A DNA stretch of 64,000 nucleotides from Bicyclus anynana. Taxonomy: Eukaryota; Arthropoda; Insecta; Lepidoptera; Nymphalidae. The stretch is taken from assembly GCF_947172395.1 (NCBI RefSeq), contig NC_069100.1, positions 7,716,109 to 7,780,108 of the forward strand, read 5' to 3'. Under the pieces are notes generated by a model. The model was not told where the DNA came from, did not search any database, and saw only the letters and a list, made by a program, of their open reading frames with translations. The position numbers were made by a program, and so were the translations under genes. This document shows positions 1 through 10,929 of the stretch, piece after piece; position 1 is the stretch's first letter; each line of letters opens with the position of its first letter.

Positions 1-91
1 TTATTTGTGAGTGCCATAGGTAACCCCATTTTATCCCCATATTCTCACGGGAACGGAAACTACGCGGGTGAAACCACGGGGCGTCGACTAG
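1..91 (+). mobile_element. Helitron-like element, 3' end only
   Basis: The stretch ends in GCGTCGACTAG followed by T, with the GCGGGTGAAACC-type lead-in seen in the other short Helitron-like copies here, most like the copy at 43184-43367. The 5' part lies outside the window. No coding capacity is seen. Confidence 0.6.
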
Positions 92-844
92 TGATCTATA
101 TTCTTCTTCCCGCATTCGCAAGCTCATACCGGCATATTCAACATTTTTCTTATTCATTGTTTTATGCATATATTGAGGTTTGCTTTGGACAATGCGTGTC
201 ATGCAAGAATATGTCAAGAGGAGTGTAAATATTTTTTATTACTTTGATAATGTCTCGGCCAAAATTTATCATCGCGTGCAATCATGGGCTCCTTTCTGCG
301 ACATAAATAAGTTGGCGTGACTTTTTCAACGCATTGGGAGATCTACGGTGTTTATGACCGCCTGGTACTCTTGAACTTTTAACGACTTTTTTTATAGTCC
401 GGGTGTCACGGATTCGATGCCCGGTTTTGATATTTTTATTACACAAGTGTGGAATTACCTTATTTTACTAGCGGCAACTGATATACGAACTACATTATAT
501 TTCTTATTTATTATGACCATGATTTATTATTTTTGATTAGCGTGAAAGATTTCAAGAAACTACTGAAGTTGATGTTAACTTTTTGTAATAATTAATTTAC
601 TTTAATTTTTCAATATATTTAGCGTTTATTGGAAGTATGATTATCTTTATTTATATTTCGTTTTCTTTTTTCAGGTAAGTTTCAGACGCAGTTATTATCC
701 GTTTTTCCTTGTACTACAGTCGCGGTATCATAACAACCGTAAAAAGGGTATGTTTTAGTTCTAAATCAATCATAACAACAATATAAATTAACGCCTACTA
801 AAAAAAAATTATAAAGTAAAATAAAATAAAGCACTAGCACGCTA
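92..844. other. Intergenic, no gene seen
   Basis: AT-rich sequence without a convincing open frame. A tRNA B-box-like string (GGATTCGATGCC) lies near 411-422 but no cloverleaf can be drawn around it, so it may be a SINE relic. Confidence 0.5.
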
Positions 845-985
845 CGTATTTAAAAGCCTCAAAAGTTCCATGGTACACCGCGAGGTCGGGGTTCGATTCC
901 CGCCCGTTCTTCCTCATTCCTAACACAGTCTTTCCCGTTCATCATTCATCATCATGATTGATGAATGAAGACTGTGTTAGGAGTA
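845..985 (+). repeat. SINE-like B box and adjoining hairpin
   Basis: A perfect pol III B box, GGTTCGATTCC, is at 890-900. Downstream, 919-932 and 968-981 are perfect 14-bp inverted arms (CCTAACACAGTCTT), with a second 9-bp stem (CATTCATCA/TGATGAATG) inside the loop. The head resembles a tRNA-derived SINE; the hairpin looks secondary. Confidence 0.45.
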
Positions 986-1020
986 TGTCTTTCCTATTGA
1001 TTCAGGAAGGAAACAGTCTT

Positions 1021-1095
1021 ATTCATCATCATCATCATCATCATATTAGCCGATGGACGTCCACTGCAGGACATAGGCCTTTTGTAAGGACTTCC
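1021..1095 (-). mobile_element. RTE-like retrotransposon, extreme 3' end
   Basis: On the minus strand this is the last ~50 bp of the RTE-like coding end (codons for QQWTS, then a stop) and an ATGATG tail, seen on the plus strand as (ATC)n. It is strongly 5'-truncated and runs straight into a SINE. Confidence 0.75.
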
Positions 1096-1268
1096 AAGGG
1101 TTTCCTCACGATGTTTTCCTTCACCGATTGAGACACGCGATATTTAATTTTTTAAAATACATATCTACAACTGAAAAGTTGGAGGTGCATGCCCCGGATC
1201 GGATTCGAACACACACCCTCCGGAATCAGAGGCAAAGGTCATATCCACTGGGCTATTACGGCTCACTG
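1096..1268 (-). mobile_element. tRNA-derived SINE, family 1
   Basis: Read on the minus strand, the element starts with GAGCCGTAATAGCCCAGTGG (A box TAGCCCAGTGG) and has a GTTCGAATCC B box at 1200-1209. The SINE body with the motif CTTTTCAGTTG follows. Pol III would transcribe it and a LINE would mobilise it. Other copies are at 5908, 6704, 33616, 38053 and 53383. The far 3' part is missing here. Confidence 0.8.
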
Positions 1269-1663
1269 GTGGTGCTATACATATTTAAGAATAATAATAA
1301 GAATATAATTTTTATGAAGGAAACCGAATTCTTTCAATGAAAATTAAAAAAAATTCTATTTAAGTAATTGCAAGAAATTCGTGTATCTTTAGGTTTAAAC
1401 TCCAAACTCACATAACGTTTATCGTTCCAAGTTTAAAGTTAAACCCAGTTTATCATCTTATTTTATAACCCGTCATCAATATCGTGCCCGGTGCGGGTTG
1501 TAAATCTTAAATCCTAAAACGCTGGTACATCGTTCGTACTGCAACATGTTTATTAAATACTAAGTGCCTGAAACGCCACGTTTACGATCCGTAAGATGGT
1601 TAATGATCGCTCGTGTGTGGTCGATTTAAGTGCAGGATCCTTATGCTGGAGACTTACTTATTA
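1269..1663. other. Intergenic, no gene seen
   Basis: AT-rich unique-looking sequence with poly-A runs just after the SINE. No motif or open frame stands out. Confidence 0.5.
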
Positions 1664-1835
1664 CACACAAGGAGTCGCTCCACGGTTTTACCTGCGCAGT
1701 TTCTGCGCGGGTGTGAAATCGTGCTTGTGGTGAAGTCAGGTGCATCAGTCGTGGGTTTTTAATTCATCGCTACACGACCCCCGGCCCGCAATATCGGGAG
1801 TGTTACGAACGAAGTTGCCAAGCTATAAGAACCTG
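1664..1835. repeat. Dispersed GC-rich repeat, copy 1
   Basis: This patch is richer in GC than its surroundings. It shares the order of motifs TGCGC..GGGAGTGT..AA.TTGCCAAG.TATA with 47392-47560, so it looks like an old dispersed repeat rather than a gene. The family is not identified. Confidence 0.5.
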
Positions 1836-2040
1836 TGAGGTCCAGATCTGCTTCACTTCAATAAAGCTGAAATTTTGTTAGCTTATGCTCCTATCACGTT
1901 TAGGGTCTAGCCCTTAAAACTGCTAACTTCCAAAGCTATACATAATTTCATTACTTCGCATACTTATTTACAAAAATAAGTAACAAGTTTAAAAAAAACT
2001 AGCCCGACTACGCAAGAAAATTAGGAACATACATACTCGT

Positions 2041-2690
2041 ACTGTTAAAATCAAAACTCTTTCTTTTGGCTTTGTCGTAGTCTGTAATATATTAATTAAG
2101 CATACCATTCGAAAGTATGTAGCCGAAGAAATATAAAAACTATGGTTGTCTTACCTCTTTTCGTTTCTGTTCCCTTCTGTTGATAGCTTTGTCTAGGATA
2201 AATTAATAGTATTAATGGCCGATTTCCAAAGCACGGTCCAGTGTTTCCATTTCGTGTGTAAGAAAGCGTCTTCGGAAGAGTTTAGATTTGACTAAGGACC
2301 TTTAAATTTTATCCCAACCCTTTGTTGTTTAAAGTTTAAAATCGTCAAAATATCAGGAACAATAGACTTAAAATCATAACTTGTCCTTTTGGCTTCGCCG
2401 TAGTCTGTAATATATTAATTAAGTATACCATTCGGAAGTATGTAGCCAAAGAATTGTAAAAACGATGGTTGTTTTGCCTCTTTTCGTGTCTGTTCCCTTC
2501 TATTGATAGCTTTGTCTAGAATAGATTTATAGTGTTAAGGGACGATATCCAAAGCACGGTCCATTGTCTCCATTTCGTGTGTATGAAAGCGTCTTTGGAA
2601 GAGTTTATATTTGACTAAGGACCTCTAAATTTCACCCCAACCGACTGTTACACTATTGGGTTAAAGCTTAAAATCGTCCAACAAGCGAGG
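2041..2690. repeat. Two-copy tandem duplication, ~323-bp unit
   Basis: The motif GTAGTCTGTAATATATTAAT occurs near 2078 and near 2401. The similarity continues through CCAAAGCACGGTCCA and TTTGACTAAGGACCT in both copies. The offset is about 323 bp and the copies differ at many scattered sites, so the duplication is not recent. No coding capacity. Confidence 0.85.
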
Positions 2691-3004
2691 TTATGTTCGG
2701 GTGGCAATTTTAAAACGCTCAACGATATATGACATAGGAATTTAATATCGCTGCCATACTGTCATGTTTACGGGCGCATTTTAAAAAAGCTTCGCCTAGT
2801 CACGGAACTGTGATACAATCAGTGCGAGAAAGGATTCTTCTGATAAGCTTCGTAGATTACCTGGATTGACAGATTGACGGAATGGTTTGAAACCTCTTTG
2901 GTCTAGTGATTAGCTTATGTGGCTTTGAATCATTGGTTTTGAGTATGAGTGGTTTGCCTGCTTTGGACGATGAAATATAAAGCTTTAATTACTTCTAAAA
3001 AAAT
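2691..3004. other. Intergenic with a SINE-head-like string
   Basis: TGGTCTAGTGATTAGCTTATG near 2899 resembles a tRNA A-box region, but the B box that should follow is degenerate. Nothing else is recognised. Confidence 0.35.
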
Positions 3005-3230
3005 TCTGTTGCCGCCCAGAATTTGGGAATGGGTGGTGTACTGGCTGTTTGAAATCCACCCCCATGGATATCAAAAGAAAGGGTTTTCTGTCAGGAATAC
3101 GAAAAAAATAGTCACGTGCATTAAATCAAATATGGCGGACGTCCAAGATAGACTATTTGAAATGTACCCCCATGATAATCATGTTATTTTTTTAATTTTT
3201 TTTAAACTATTCATGTTATTTATTATATTC
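3005..3230 (+). repeat. Dispersed repeat with TATGGCGG motifs, copy 1
   Basis: It shares ACTGGCTGTTTGAAATCCA, TCAGGAATACGAAAAAA and TAGTCACGTG in the same order with 56248-56455. Within each copy the block ending TATTTGAAAT..ACCCC is itself repeated once. An open frame of 108 codons crosses it but resembles no protein I know. Confidence 0.75.
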
Positions 3231-4275
3231 AATTCAATAGGACTTAATATGTTAAGCGTCATCCCAATTGGCTAACGATCGTACGAATAAACAGCGCAAG
3301 TTTTATAAGCTAAGTTAACCTTGTAACTACGCAGAAAATATAAGTATCCTTGGAAAAATGCAATCGCGTAAATTAAGCTGAAATGACACTTTTTCTTCCA
3401 AGTGCTGCAAGTTTATTATACCAACAGCACATCGCTGGCCAAGCAATTCATAATACAGCTATCAAAATAAAATAAATTTGCAATTTGTTCACTTAGTTGT
3501 TGTCACTGTTCCAAAATACATAAATATATGTCATATTGTATTACCCTTATAATACATACGATTATGTAGGTACTCGTATGAGTGCGAGAGAATATTTTTG
3601 AAACCCAAGAAATAGTCTATCTCTTTTTTACGCGTTTGTGATTATGGTTATGTACAATTTATCTCTTCACCAAGATTAATCAAAATTGGTTTTACAGTTA
3701 AGTCGGTAAAACGGAACAAACAAACATACTGAAACTATGGCATTAATAATATTAGTGCGGTGGATAGACTAAAAAAAAGTGACATCTCTCAATTTTTATT
3801 AAAAGGCATCCTCGTAAGCTCGTGTGAGTCAAGGATGTAGATTACCTACTAGAAATGCTTTACTTTGTATAAATTTTCTTTGTCATGTATTTTGGATAGT
3901 GAACCTCCTAGAACTCGTAACTCCTTCCCCCAATATTGAAGAAAACCCGTCATCCCACCATCAACGACATATGTATATACCATGTTTCGTTGACGTCCCT
4001 AACATTTGTAGTGTTTTGCATCATATTCTCTCATACGCATGCTTAGGGCCTGAAATGCCTTTCGAGGACAATTTTTAAATTTTTTTATAACTCCGGTATC
4101 TTTAAACAAGATTATATTAGGTCATATATTCGCTTACCAATATGTGGGGCCGTTGCAAAGCGTGAGCTAAACTTAAGTATAAGCCACCAAAAAAATTCAG
4201 GCAAACAGTGGCCTGCATTAACTTTTTTAACTAGGATAGCGCATTCCTGTCATTATTTCTTAAACTCCTTCTCCA
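3231..4275. other. Intergenic, no gene seen
   Basis: AT-rich. The best open frame (84 codons, 3824-4078) has no signal peptide, domain or codon bias that would argue for a gene. Confidence 0.5.
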
Positions 4276-4525
4276 ATCATCATCATCATCATCATCATAT
4301 CAGCCGATGGAGGACATAGGCATAGGCATTCAGCAAATTCCTGCGACTCGCTTGATGTCGTCATTCCACCTGGTGGGGGGTCAACCAACACTGCGCTTTC
4401 AGTGCGGGGTCGCCATTCCAGCACCTTGGGACTCCAACGTACATCGACTATGTGCCCTGCCCATTGCCACTTCAGCTTCGCGACTCGTTGAGATATGATA
4501 TGTCGATGACCTTCTCTAATATAGG
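4276..4525 (-). mobile_element. RTE-like retrotransposon 3' end
   Basis: An (ATC)n tract at 4276-4299 is the tail on the minus strand. It is followed by the RTE-like C-terminal coding end, including the conserved block giving WRPRT..SVGRP and TRW.DDIK on the minus strand. Part of the coding end is deleted near 4308. Heavily 5'-truncated and non-functional. Confidence 0.8.
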
Positions 4526-4929
4526 TTCATAATGAGTTTCAGTGAATTTCAATGCATTTATGTCCAGTGCACGCCACTGTAGGCAAATTGTTTTTTTATC
4601 ACCATCTCACAACATTAATTAAGAGTAAATGAAAAAAGCATTTCCAGTTCATCTAGTTCTGTGCACACGGGCATCGTTTGGCGTGAATCCAATTATTCGG
4701 CGGACGACGCGAGTCGTAGAGTGAGAGCGGGGCGCCTGGGACCCAGTATCCAGGCTCTATTAGTTGGCCTCGGGAAAAATTGGAACACTAAGACTCATAT
4801 GAATGTAATTTTGGACATGAAAATGATTTGTTTAATTTAAGAAAATGCGTAGAGATGGGCTCGTTTGTTTGTTTGAATTGTTTATTATATTCTTCTGATG
4901 TGTAAGTTACATATTGTTTACTTAACATC
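4526..4929. other. Intergenic with a GC-rich patch
   Basis: Mostly AT-rich, but 4670-4745 is a CpG-rich patch (GGCGGACGACGCGAGTCG) without repeat relatives in the window. It could be a conserved noncoding element; nothing here proves that. Confidence 0.3.
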
Positions 4930-5050
4930 CTATTTTAATGGCCTACTACAGGCCTCCTTTGTTAGGAGAGGGAATATGGAGCTTAGACCCACCACATTCC
5001 AATGCGAGTTGGCTTAGAATGATAATTTTCTGTTATATATCGATCACCAT
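4930..5050. repeat. Dispersed repeat fragment
   Basis: The string GGCCTCCTTTGTTAGGAGAG followed by ACCCACCACATTCCAATGC has a diverged relative at 61018-61100 (CCTCTTTAAACGAAAGAGG, ACCCACCACACTGC). It is a short remnant of an unidentified family. Confidence 0.45.
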
Positions 5051-5053
5051 CAG

Positions 5054-5213
5054 GGATTCACTTTCTACAAAATGTTAACGCTTCGAATTAAAAAATGTAT
5101 GGTAATTAATGAGATACATTATCGACAGGTCACGTGATCAAGTTGTTCATCGGATCTGTCATTCGCGTACAATATGTTAGTTTCGAAGCGTTATAGTTTG
5201 TAGAAAGAGAATC
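5054..5213. mobile_element. MITE with ~30-bp terminal inverted repeats
   Basis: The left end GATTCACTTTCTACAAA...AACGCTTCGAA is mirrored at the right end by TTCGAAGCGTTATAGTTTGT..AAAGAGAATC. There is no coding capacity. A truncated copy lies at 8016-8120. I could not fix a target duplication, so the superfamily is open. Confidence 0.8.
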
Positions 5214-5907
5214 GACATGCGACATGGCTACAGTATCTTTGTTTGTTTTGAATACGAGTAGGCTCTGGAACTACGCGGCGCCTAGTTGATATAATTTTTA
5301 ATTATAACTTCATATAACCAAATTTGAATTTGTACTTGTGAATTTTGTGAGATTTGCGTAATCGAGTGAAATATATTTTTTCTGCGTGATCCTCACAAGC
5401 GGAGACGGCATGTGGTTATATTTATTCATAGCAGGTCAACACGAGCCCTCCTACGTTATTTACTGCTGCTTATTGAAAAACATCTCTCTACACGTGTTGC
5501 TTTGCGGAAACTTGGGAAAACTCGCCAGGGAGATGCAGTTTATGAAGTCCCCCTTTAAAATTGAATATTTTGCGAGAGTTTGAAAAGCTTGTATTGTATA
5601 AACTGAGCACTGCTGTGAGCTGAATTTTGACAAACCTTTTTTCAATCATTGATTTTGGAAATAATTTTTTTCCTTGGGGTATTATTTTTCCTATGTCCTA
5701 TTTATTTTTGAAGGTCTACCATGCTGCTGTATGGTAACGGGCTATAGATAAAAATGTATGACTCTTTGATGATCACACATGGTAATGATTCTTGTTGTTC
5801 TTTGAGTGCCTCTCCGACAAGGACAAAGAATTAGCGTTGTTATTATTGTAACGACATATGCTAATAACAACTAACCAAAAATGGCGGCTTAATATGCTCT
5901 CTGATCT
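5214..5907. other. Intergenic, no gene seen
   Basis: Two overlapping opposite frames of about 60 codons (5386-5645) look like chance frames. No repeat relative was found. Confidence 0.5.
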
Positions 5908-6185
5908 GATCAGTGAGCCGTGACAGCCCAGTGGATGTGAACTCCAACGTTTCAGTTGTGTGCATTTGAGAAATTACATATCACGTGTCTCAAACTAACT
6001 GTGAAGAAAAAACATCGTGAGGAAACCTGCATACCAGATAATTGTCTTAATTCTCTACGTGTGTGCAGTCTGCCAATCCGCATTGGGCCAGCGTGGTGGA
6101 CTATTAGCCTAACCCCTCTCATTCTGAGAGGAGACTTGAGCTCAGTAGTGAACCGAATATGGGTTGTTAATGAATGTGCTCTCTG
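5908..6185 (+). mobile_element. tRNA-derived SINE, family 1 (B box lost)
   Basis: The head GTGAGCCGTGACAGCCCAGT carries the A box. The next part jumps from GTGGATGTGAA to the body, so the B box region is deleted. The body has CATCGTGAGGAAACCTGCAT, the AATCCGCATTGGGCCAGCGT block and the tail CCGAATATGGGTTG. It is the longest plus-strand copy of the family here. Confidence 0.8.
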
Positions 6186-6703
6186 ATCTACGAGCGTGTT
6201 TCCCAACTCCAGGATGATACTTGATATTTCCAGGATGAAATCAATTGAATAATTTTATTTTCACGGTTTGTTCCCGGTCCTCACCTCTTGATCGGTAACC
6301 AAACACGTTAACCAATAAACCACCGGGGTAGTTGAGGGATGATAAGGAAAACTATCTTGAATATTTTACAACGCAGGCCGAGCTGGAAGTGTTGCCCGAG
6401 AGGAGGGCTGAGCGAGGGTTGATTCAATAATGCCCCGTTGTAAATAACACCTGCCACACGTGCTAGTCCGTGAATGCACTCTAACGATATAGGGAAAACT
6501 TGAAGATAGTTTATATACAGGGTCATTGGAAACGTATAGTAACCCCCTTTAAGGGATGATAGTAGGGATCATTAGCTATCAAATTGCATTAGGTTATGGG
6601 GCAAAAGTGTACCAATTTCGAAAAAAAAGCTTTTTTCTTAAGAAATGTGGGAAGCTTCAAAGTGAATTATAAAATGAAACTTAAGAGCTTATGTACGAGT
6701 ATG
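6186..6703. other. Intergenic with a minus-strand tRNA-like string
   Basis: On the minus strand 6262-6336 reads GGTGGTTTATTGGTTAACG followed by a weak B-box region, like a decayed SINE head. The rest is AT-rich without a gene. Confidence 0.35.
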
Positions 6704-6775
6704 CAGGTTTCCTCACGATGTTTTTTCTTCACCGTTTGAGACATGTTATATTTAATTTCTTAATATTTATATAGG
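6704..6775 (-). mobile_element. tRNA-derived SINE, family 1, fragment
   Basis: GCAGGTTTCCTCACGATG and CACCGTTTGAGACATG match the body of the family-1 SINEs in minus orientation. Head and tail are absent. Confidence 0.7.
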
Positions 6776-7422
6776 TCATACAATGAAGATACAATAGAGG
6801 TAACGACGTTTTTCTTTTATAAAAGAACACTTCTCGTCTTGCACAGCTCGACCTTCCAAATATAAGTGTGAAATGTCACGCGTGATTGTAGAAGTATTGA
6901 ACATTCGCTCCGTATGTAAAAAGATTCTATGAGCGACGTCTCGGTTTTAGCCCTTTCTTCCTACGCCGGTCACGTTCCGGCCCTAAGCCAATATTGATAC
7001 GAAGGCACCATAAATGACCCGTTTGAGTCACGTGGTCCATTAATGCTTCAGTATATGCTCCATGGGTAAAGTTCAGAAGCTGTTGGTGTATCACCAAGTC
7101 TCAAAGGAATGTGTGTTAAGCCGTCGGTGGTCAGGCATTGTCATCACCATGTCGTAACGATTGTTATGACATGGTTATGACATGGCCCGCCAACCAGTAA
7201 TTGAGCACGCCTGGCCCTGGTCGGGAAATTTCAAGTTATTTCAGTTTTTTTTCAATTAAGTTTGAACCGTCGGGGGATTTCGTCAAAACAATTTATTTTT
7301 CTTTTTTATTCAGAACAAAAATTCTACTAATGATTAATAACCCTGATAACCCTGATTTATTTGTTTGTATGTGCCATAAATGGTTAATATTTCGCGCCTT
7401 AGTAAAGTAGTATGTAAATAGT
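6776..7422. other. Intergenic, partly GC-richer unique sequence
   Basis: 6930-7060 is less AT-rich and has no relative in the window (GACGTCTCGGTTTTAGCCC, CGGTCACGTTCCGGCCC). No frame fits an exon. A conserved noncoding element is possible. Confidence 0.3.
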
Positions 7423-7720
7423 CATCGAACCATAGTAACTTGGTTTAGACCAATCCTACAACATTTGTGCGATACTAGCTATTGCTTTTAATGGGTAGTT
7501 CTAACGATACGCACCATTTTTTTTTTTTCTTTGCGGGCATTTTTGAAAATTAACAAAATGTATGGAAATAATGAATCGTCGAACCTGTATAACTTGGTTC
7601 AGAGCCACCCGACAACTTTTATGCCATATTAGCTATTGCTCCAAATGGCTAATTCTAACGAGTCGTGCCATTTTTTTTTTTGTTGGCCGGCACTTTCAAA
7701 AAGGGCCCAAAATGAATGAT
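7423..7720. repeat. Two-copy tandem duplication, ~155-bp unit
   Basis: TAACTTGGTT, AGCTATTGCT, TTCTAACGA and a T-run recur in order at 7437-7560 and 7589-7715, offset by about 154-155 bp. The units are clearly diverged. Confidence 0.75.
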
Positions 7721-8015
7721 CTCCTTTTAGTATCATCAAAATAAAATCTGTGTATAAAGTTTCAATATTGAAAAATATAAAGCCCGTAAGATGCGTTTCC
7801 ATGAAAGATGTGCGACGTAGCTGAGCTACGGTTTTTAGTGTGTTTTTATACTACGAGCGAAGTGATGTAGTAGGTATAGTATAGTATATAGTACAGTGTG
7901 CTACGAAAACACGTTTTGTGCTTAGCTGGGCGAGCGACTGGCATGACACGATTCGCATCCTAAGCTAGTTCCATGGGAAATTTCCATCAAAGATAGGGAC
8001 CATAGTCATGTGGCA

Positions 8016-8120
8016 TGTCGATTCACTTTCTACAAACGCTAACGCTTCGAAAATTAAAAAAAATGTATGGGAATGACATTCGCTATCGGCAGTTTACGTG
8101 ATTAAGTTGATCGTCTCATC
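8016..8120. mobile_element. MITE fragment related to 5054-5213
   Basis: It begins ATGTCGATTCACTTTCTACA and contains GCTAACGCTTCGAA and AAATGTATGG, matching the left half of the MITE at 5 kb. The right inverted end is missing. The flank ATGTC matches the far end of the other copy, extending the terminal repeat. Confidence 0.7.
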
Positions 8121-8192
8121 GAGATGAAGCTACTCATGAAAAATTAGCTTGTTATTAATCAGGCGTACAAAATGTTCTTGGGTTCCCTGACT

Positions 8193-8398
8193 CATCATCA
8201 TAATCATCATCATATCAGCCGATGGACGTCCACTGCAGGACATAGGCCTTTTGTAGGGACTTCCAAACATCACGATACTGAGCCACCTGCATCCAGCGAA
8301 TACCTGCGACTCGCTTGATGTCGTCAGTCCACCTGGTGGGGGGTCGGAAAACACTGCGCTTACTAGTGCGGGGTCGCCATTCCAGCACTTTGTAGATG
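8193..8398 (-). mobile_element. RTE-like retrotransposon 3' end
   Basis: (ATC)n tail, then the minus-strand RTE-like coding end, including TCCACCTGGTGGGGGGTCG and GCGGGGTCGCCATTCCAGCA. The frame decodes to the usual RTE-type C-terminus with GCRW-like and QQWTS-like motifs but is broken by stops. Confidence 0.8.
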
Positions 8399-9180
8399 GA
8401 TCCCTGACTATTATATGATTAATATAAATACTTATCGAATCATTCGGTAATTTGAATTTCATTGCAACTCTCTCGAAGTTAGCATATCTTGAACAGCGAA
8501 ACATAACAATAAACACAAACTGATATCCATTTAGGTCATTAACTTTTATGCACTATAAAATAGATCTTGAGTCCTAAGTGCTTAAGTCGTTTTCGCGTCG
8601 TATAAACATACCGTCAGCTTGCAGGAACGGTGATTAGATTACGAGAAACTGTCTTATTCTATTTTCTATCTTATCTTGATCGTGATAGGGTTTGTTATCA
8701 CGTGAAGCGATGTTAATTGCCGGTTTAAACTTTTAGATGATTTAATTAATTTCTTGGAGGAGTGGACTTACGTTTAAAGTTGATCGCTATAACCGGAAGA
8801 ATTTTTCTTTATTGAAATTAAATGACGTCATCAGAGATCCCAGCATTAAGATTCCAACTTTGTGTTTCCACGCTAGAATAGGTACTTCTTCAAAATCAAT
8901 TTTTTTCCTATTATCTTTTGAAAAACCTGTAAGTATAACCATAAATAAATAGTTTTTATCTTAAAGCTAAATCCTATTACTTTCTACGTTTACATAAATT
9001 ATCTCTCATTTTACGCAGATCGGGATCTGGATTTTAGTATTTTTGTATGAAATAGGTTTAGGTATATGACAGAACAACGTTTAGCGGGACACCGCTTAGT
9101 TTAGAAATAATATTCGCTTAATTATTTCTTCTTAGAAGATATAATTAAGCGACATATTTTTTGTTCGTAGTGTGTAATTA
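8399..9180. other. Intergenic, no gene seen
   Basis: AT-rich with no repeat relative or plausible exon. It runs up to the left end of the 9181 MITE. Confidence 0.5.
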
Positions 9181-9367
9181 ATAGGGGTGATGATAGTTTT
9201 TTATAATTGTATATATATATGTAAGTACAAATAATATGATTACGCTAATCTATACTTATAATAAATCTGTAGAGAGGTCAATTCTGTACATGAAATATAT
9301 TTCCAAAATAACTATCAGGGGGTGATTAGTGATCGATACTGATGCCAAAAATGCAATCAGTAAAATT

Positions 9368-9370
<3 letters not shown>

Positions 9371-9414
<44 letters not shown>
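9371..9414 (+). repeat. (GTCT)11 microsatellite
   Basis: Eleven perfect GTCT units inside the Helitron. The sister element has fifteen at 20131-20190. The tract makes the VCLSVCLS part of a chance 66-codon frame, which is not a gene. Confidence 0.95.
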
Positions 9415-9416
<2 letters not shown>

Positions 9417-10016
9417 GTTCTTTATAGAAACAAAAAGTACTGGACGGATTTTAACGAAACTTGGTACAATTATTCTACATACTCCTGGGCAGGTTATAGT
9501 ATACTTTTCATTACGCTACGATCAATAGGAGCAAAGCAGTGAAGAGAAATGTTGAGAAAACGGGAGAAGTTACTCAATTTTTCAAGCTTCCGTCGCGTGT
9601 ACAGCCTTAATGGTTAAAGCTACATAGAAATCATGTATGACGGAAATGTTTTCCTTAAAATTATCTACAAAAACACAACAGCATATATATGTCTATCTTT
9701 TATGGTTGACTCACAATAGCACGTGTAACTCCCGATAGCTTAGCAGTTCGGAGCTTTCTAATTATATTTGTCTACTCTTATGTTTATAACACTCATCACT
9801 CATCCCTAATTAAATAAGTTAACATTATTACCTATTCAATAAAAAAAGAATCATAAAAATCGGTAAAGAAACACCAAAGTTATACAAGAAATACGCTAAG
9901 CCATCGCGCGTGCATACTAATTCATGCTATATGGATTATTTTTGTATAACGGTTGCCGCGCTCGACGCGATTCGCGGGAGGGGGGGAATAAATAAAGAAG
10001 TGCAGCCTTAATGAGT

Positions 10017-10111
10017 AAGGTAGGGGTAGGGTAGGGTAGGGTAGGGATAGGGTAGGGGTAGTGTAGGGTAGGGTAGGGGTAGGGCAGGGGTAGGGTAGGG
10101 TAGGGGTAGTT
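10017..10111 (+). repeat. TAGGG/TAGGGG G-rich array
   Basis: About 18 imperfect TAGGG or TAGGGG units near the Helitron 3' end. Four consecutive G-runs make G-quadruplex formation possible. The unit is not the insect telomere repeat TTAGG. A shorter array sits at the same place in the copy at 20.8 kb. Confidence 0.9.
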
Positions 10112-10347
10112 GAAAGTTTACAACGACTTTCACGCGGACAAAGTCGCGGGCGTCCGCTAGTAGTTAAATAATTTTGTAGAAGTAACAGGCTCTCTGCGAT
10201 AATTACTTTCGAAGCTACAGGGATTTTAGGGTCATATTTGTAGCGCTGCCGCGGTTCGTTATTTATTTTTATTTTTTGATCTTATTTATTCGAATTTTTC
10301 TCATAAAAATCAATACTGTATATTTAAACCTAGTCAACATCCCAATT

Positions 10348-10929
10348 CTATGTAGTTGTTGAACCAAGTAGCAATTATCCTAGTCTTAGTGTATAAAGGG
10401 GTATAGTTTCTCTAGAATAGCACCTTGTGTATCCAATAGGTTTATTCCACGTCTGCCTTACGTCAATGTCAATGAAAATTAGCATCGGAACATCTTCCTT
10501 GAGCTTTATTCGGCCAATCAAACATTTAGGAGTTTCATTAACGTCTTCCCTTACAACCTGTAATAGACATTCCAAAATGCATTCACGATCAAACCAAAAT
10601 ATACTTTAAAATACGTGAACTAAAGACGAGAATTGCTTTCCTTAATATCATCTATCCATTGGCCTCGACCGTGTGCGAGCGTCGTTAAAATTAAGTGCAT
10701 GACACACTAGCGACTTTTTGTTTTGTTTCGACTTATCGACTAAAATGTGATTTTTTCTTATTTTAAATTCACAAAAAAAATCTGTACAATGTAAAAACTT
10801 TAGATTTTTTTTAAATGCTCTTTAATGTGTACCAAGATTAAACAACACAATAAAGTGGATTTATATAAATCTAATTACCGAAGCCGTATGTAGGTTCTTC
10901 GTCATTTAGTGTCCGGTCTCAGGAGAATT
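10348..10929. other. Intergenic, no gene seen
   Basis: AT-rich. Two overlapping opposite 60-66-codon frames (10375-10609) look like chance. Nothing else is recognised. Confidence 0.5.

Larger units (their letters stand above)
9249..10160 (+). mobile_element. Helitron-like element, 912 bp
   Basis: It starts TCTATACTTATAATAAA, ends in CGTCCGCTAG, and is flanked by A on the left and T on the right, as expected for Helitron insertion at AT without a target duplication. The 3' end folds: GCGGAC pairs with GTCCGC just before TAG. Inside are a GTCT microsatellite and a TAGGG-rich array. It is non-autonomous; no Rep/helicase is present. A close copy is at 20009-20872. It resembles the lepidopteran Lep1 type. 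Confidence 0.88.
9181..10347 (+). mobile_element. MITE (family M1) interrupted by a Helitron
   Basis: The ends are AGGGGTGATGAT at 9183 and GTCAACATCCC at 10333, an inverted pair matching the ends of the fuller copies at 32624-33116 and 62949-63426. The MITE itself is 9181-9248 plus 10161-10347 (about 255 bp) with an internal deletion. The gap is the Helitron at 9249-10160. CTGCGAT.ATTACTTTC and GCTACAGGGATTT confirm the family. Confidence 0.85.

Noticed and set aside
1200..1260. Minus-strand tRNA gene
   Set aside because: The pol III boxes are those of a family-1 SINE with several relatives in the window.
9342..9542. Open frame starting MPKMQSVKF with repeated SVCL, also at 20102-20320
   Set aside because: It is the GTCT microsatellite of the Helitrons read as protein, and it lies inside non-autonomous elements.
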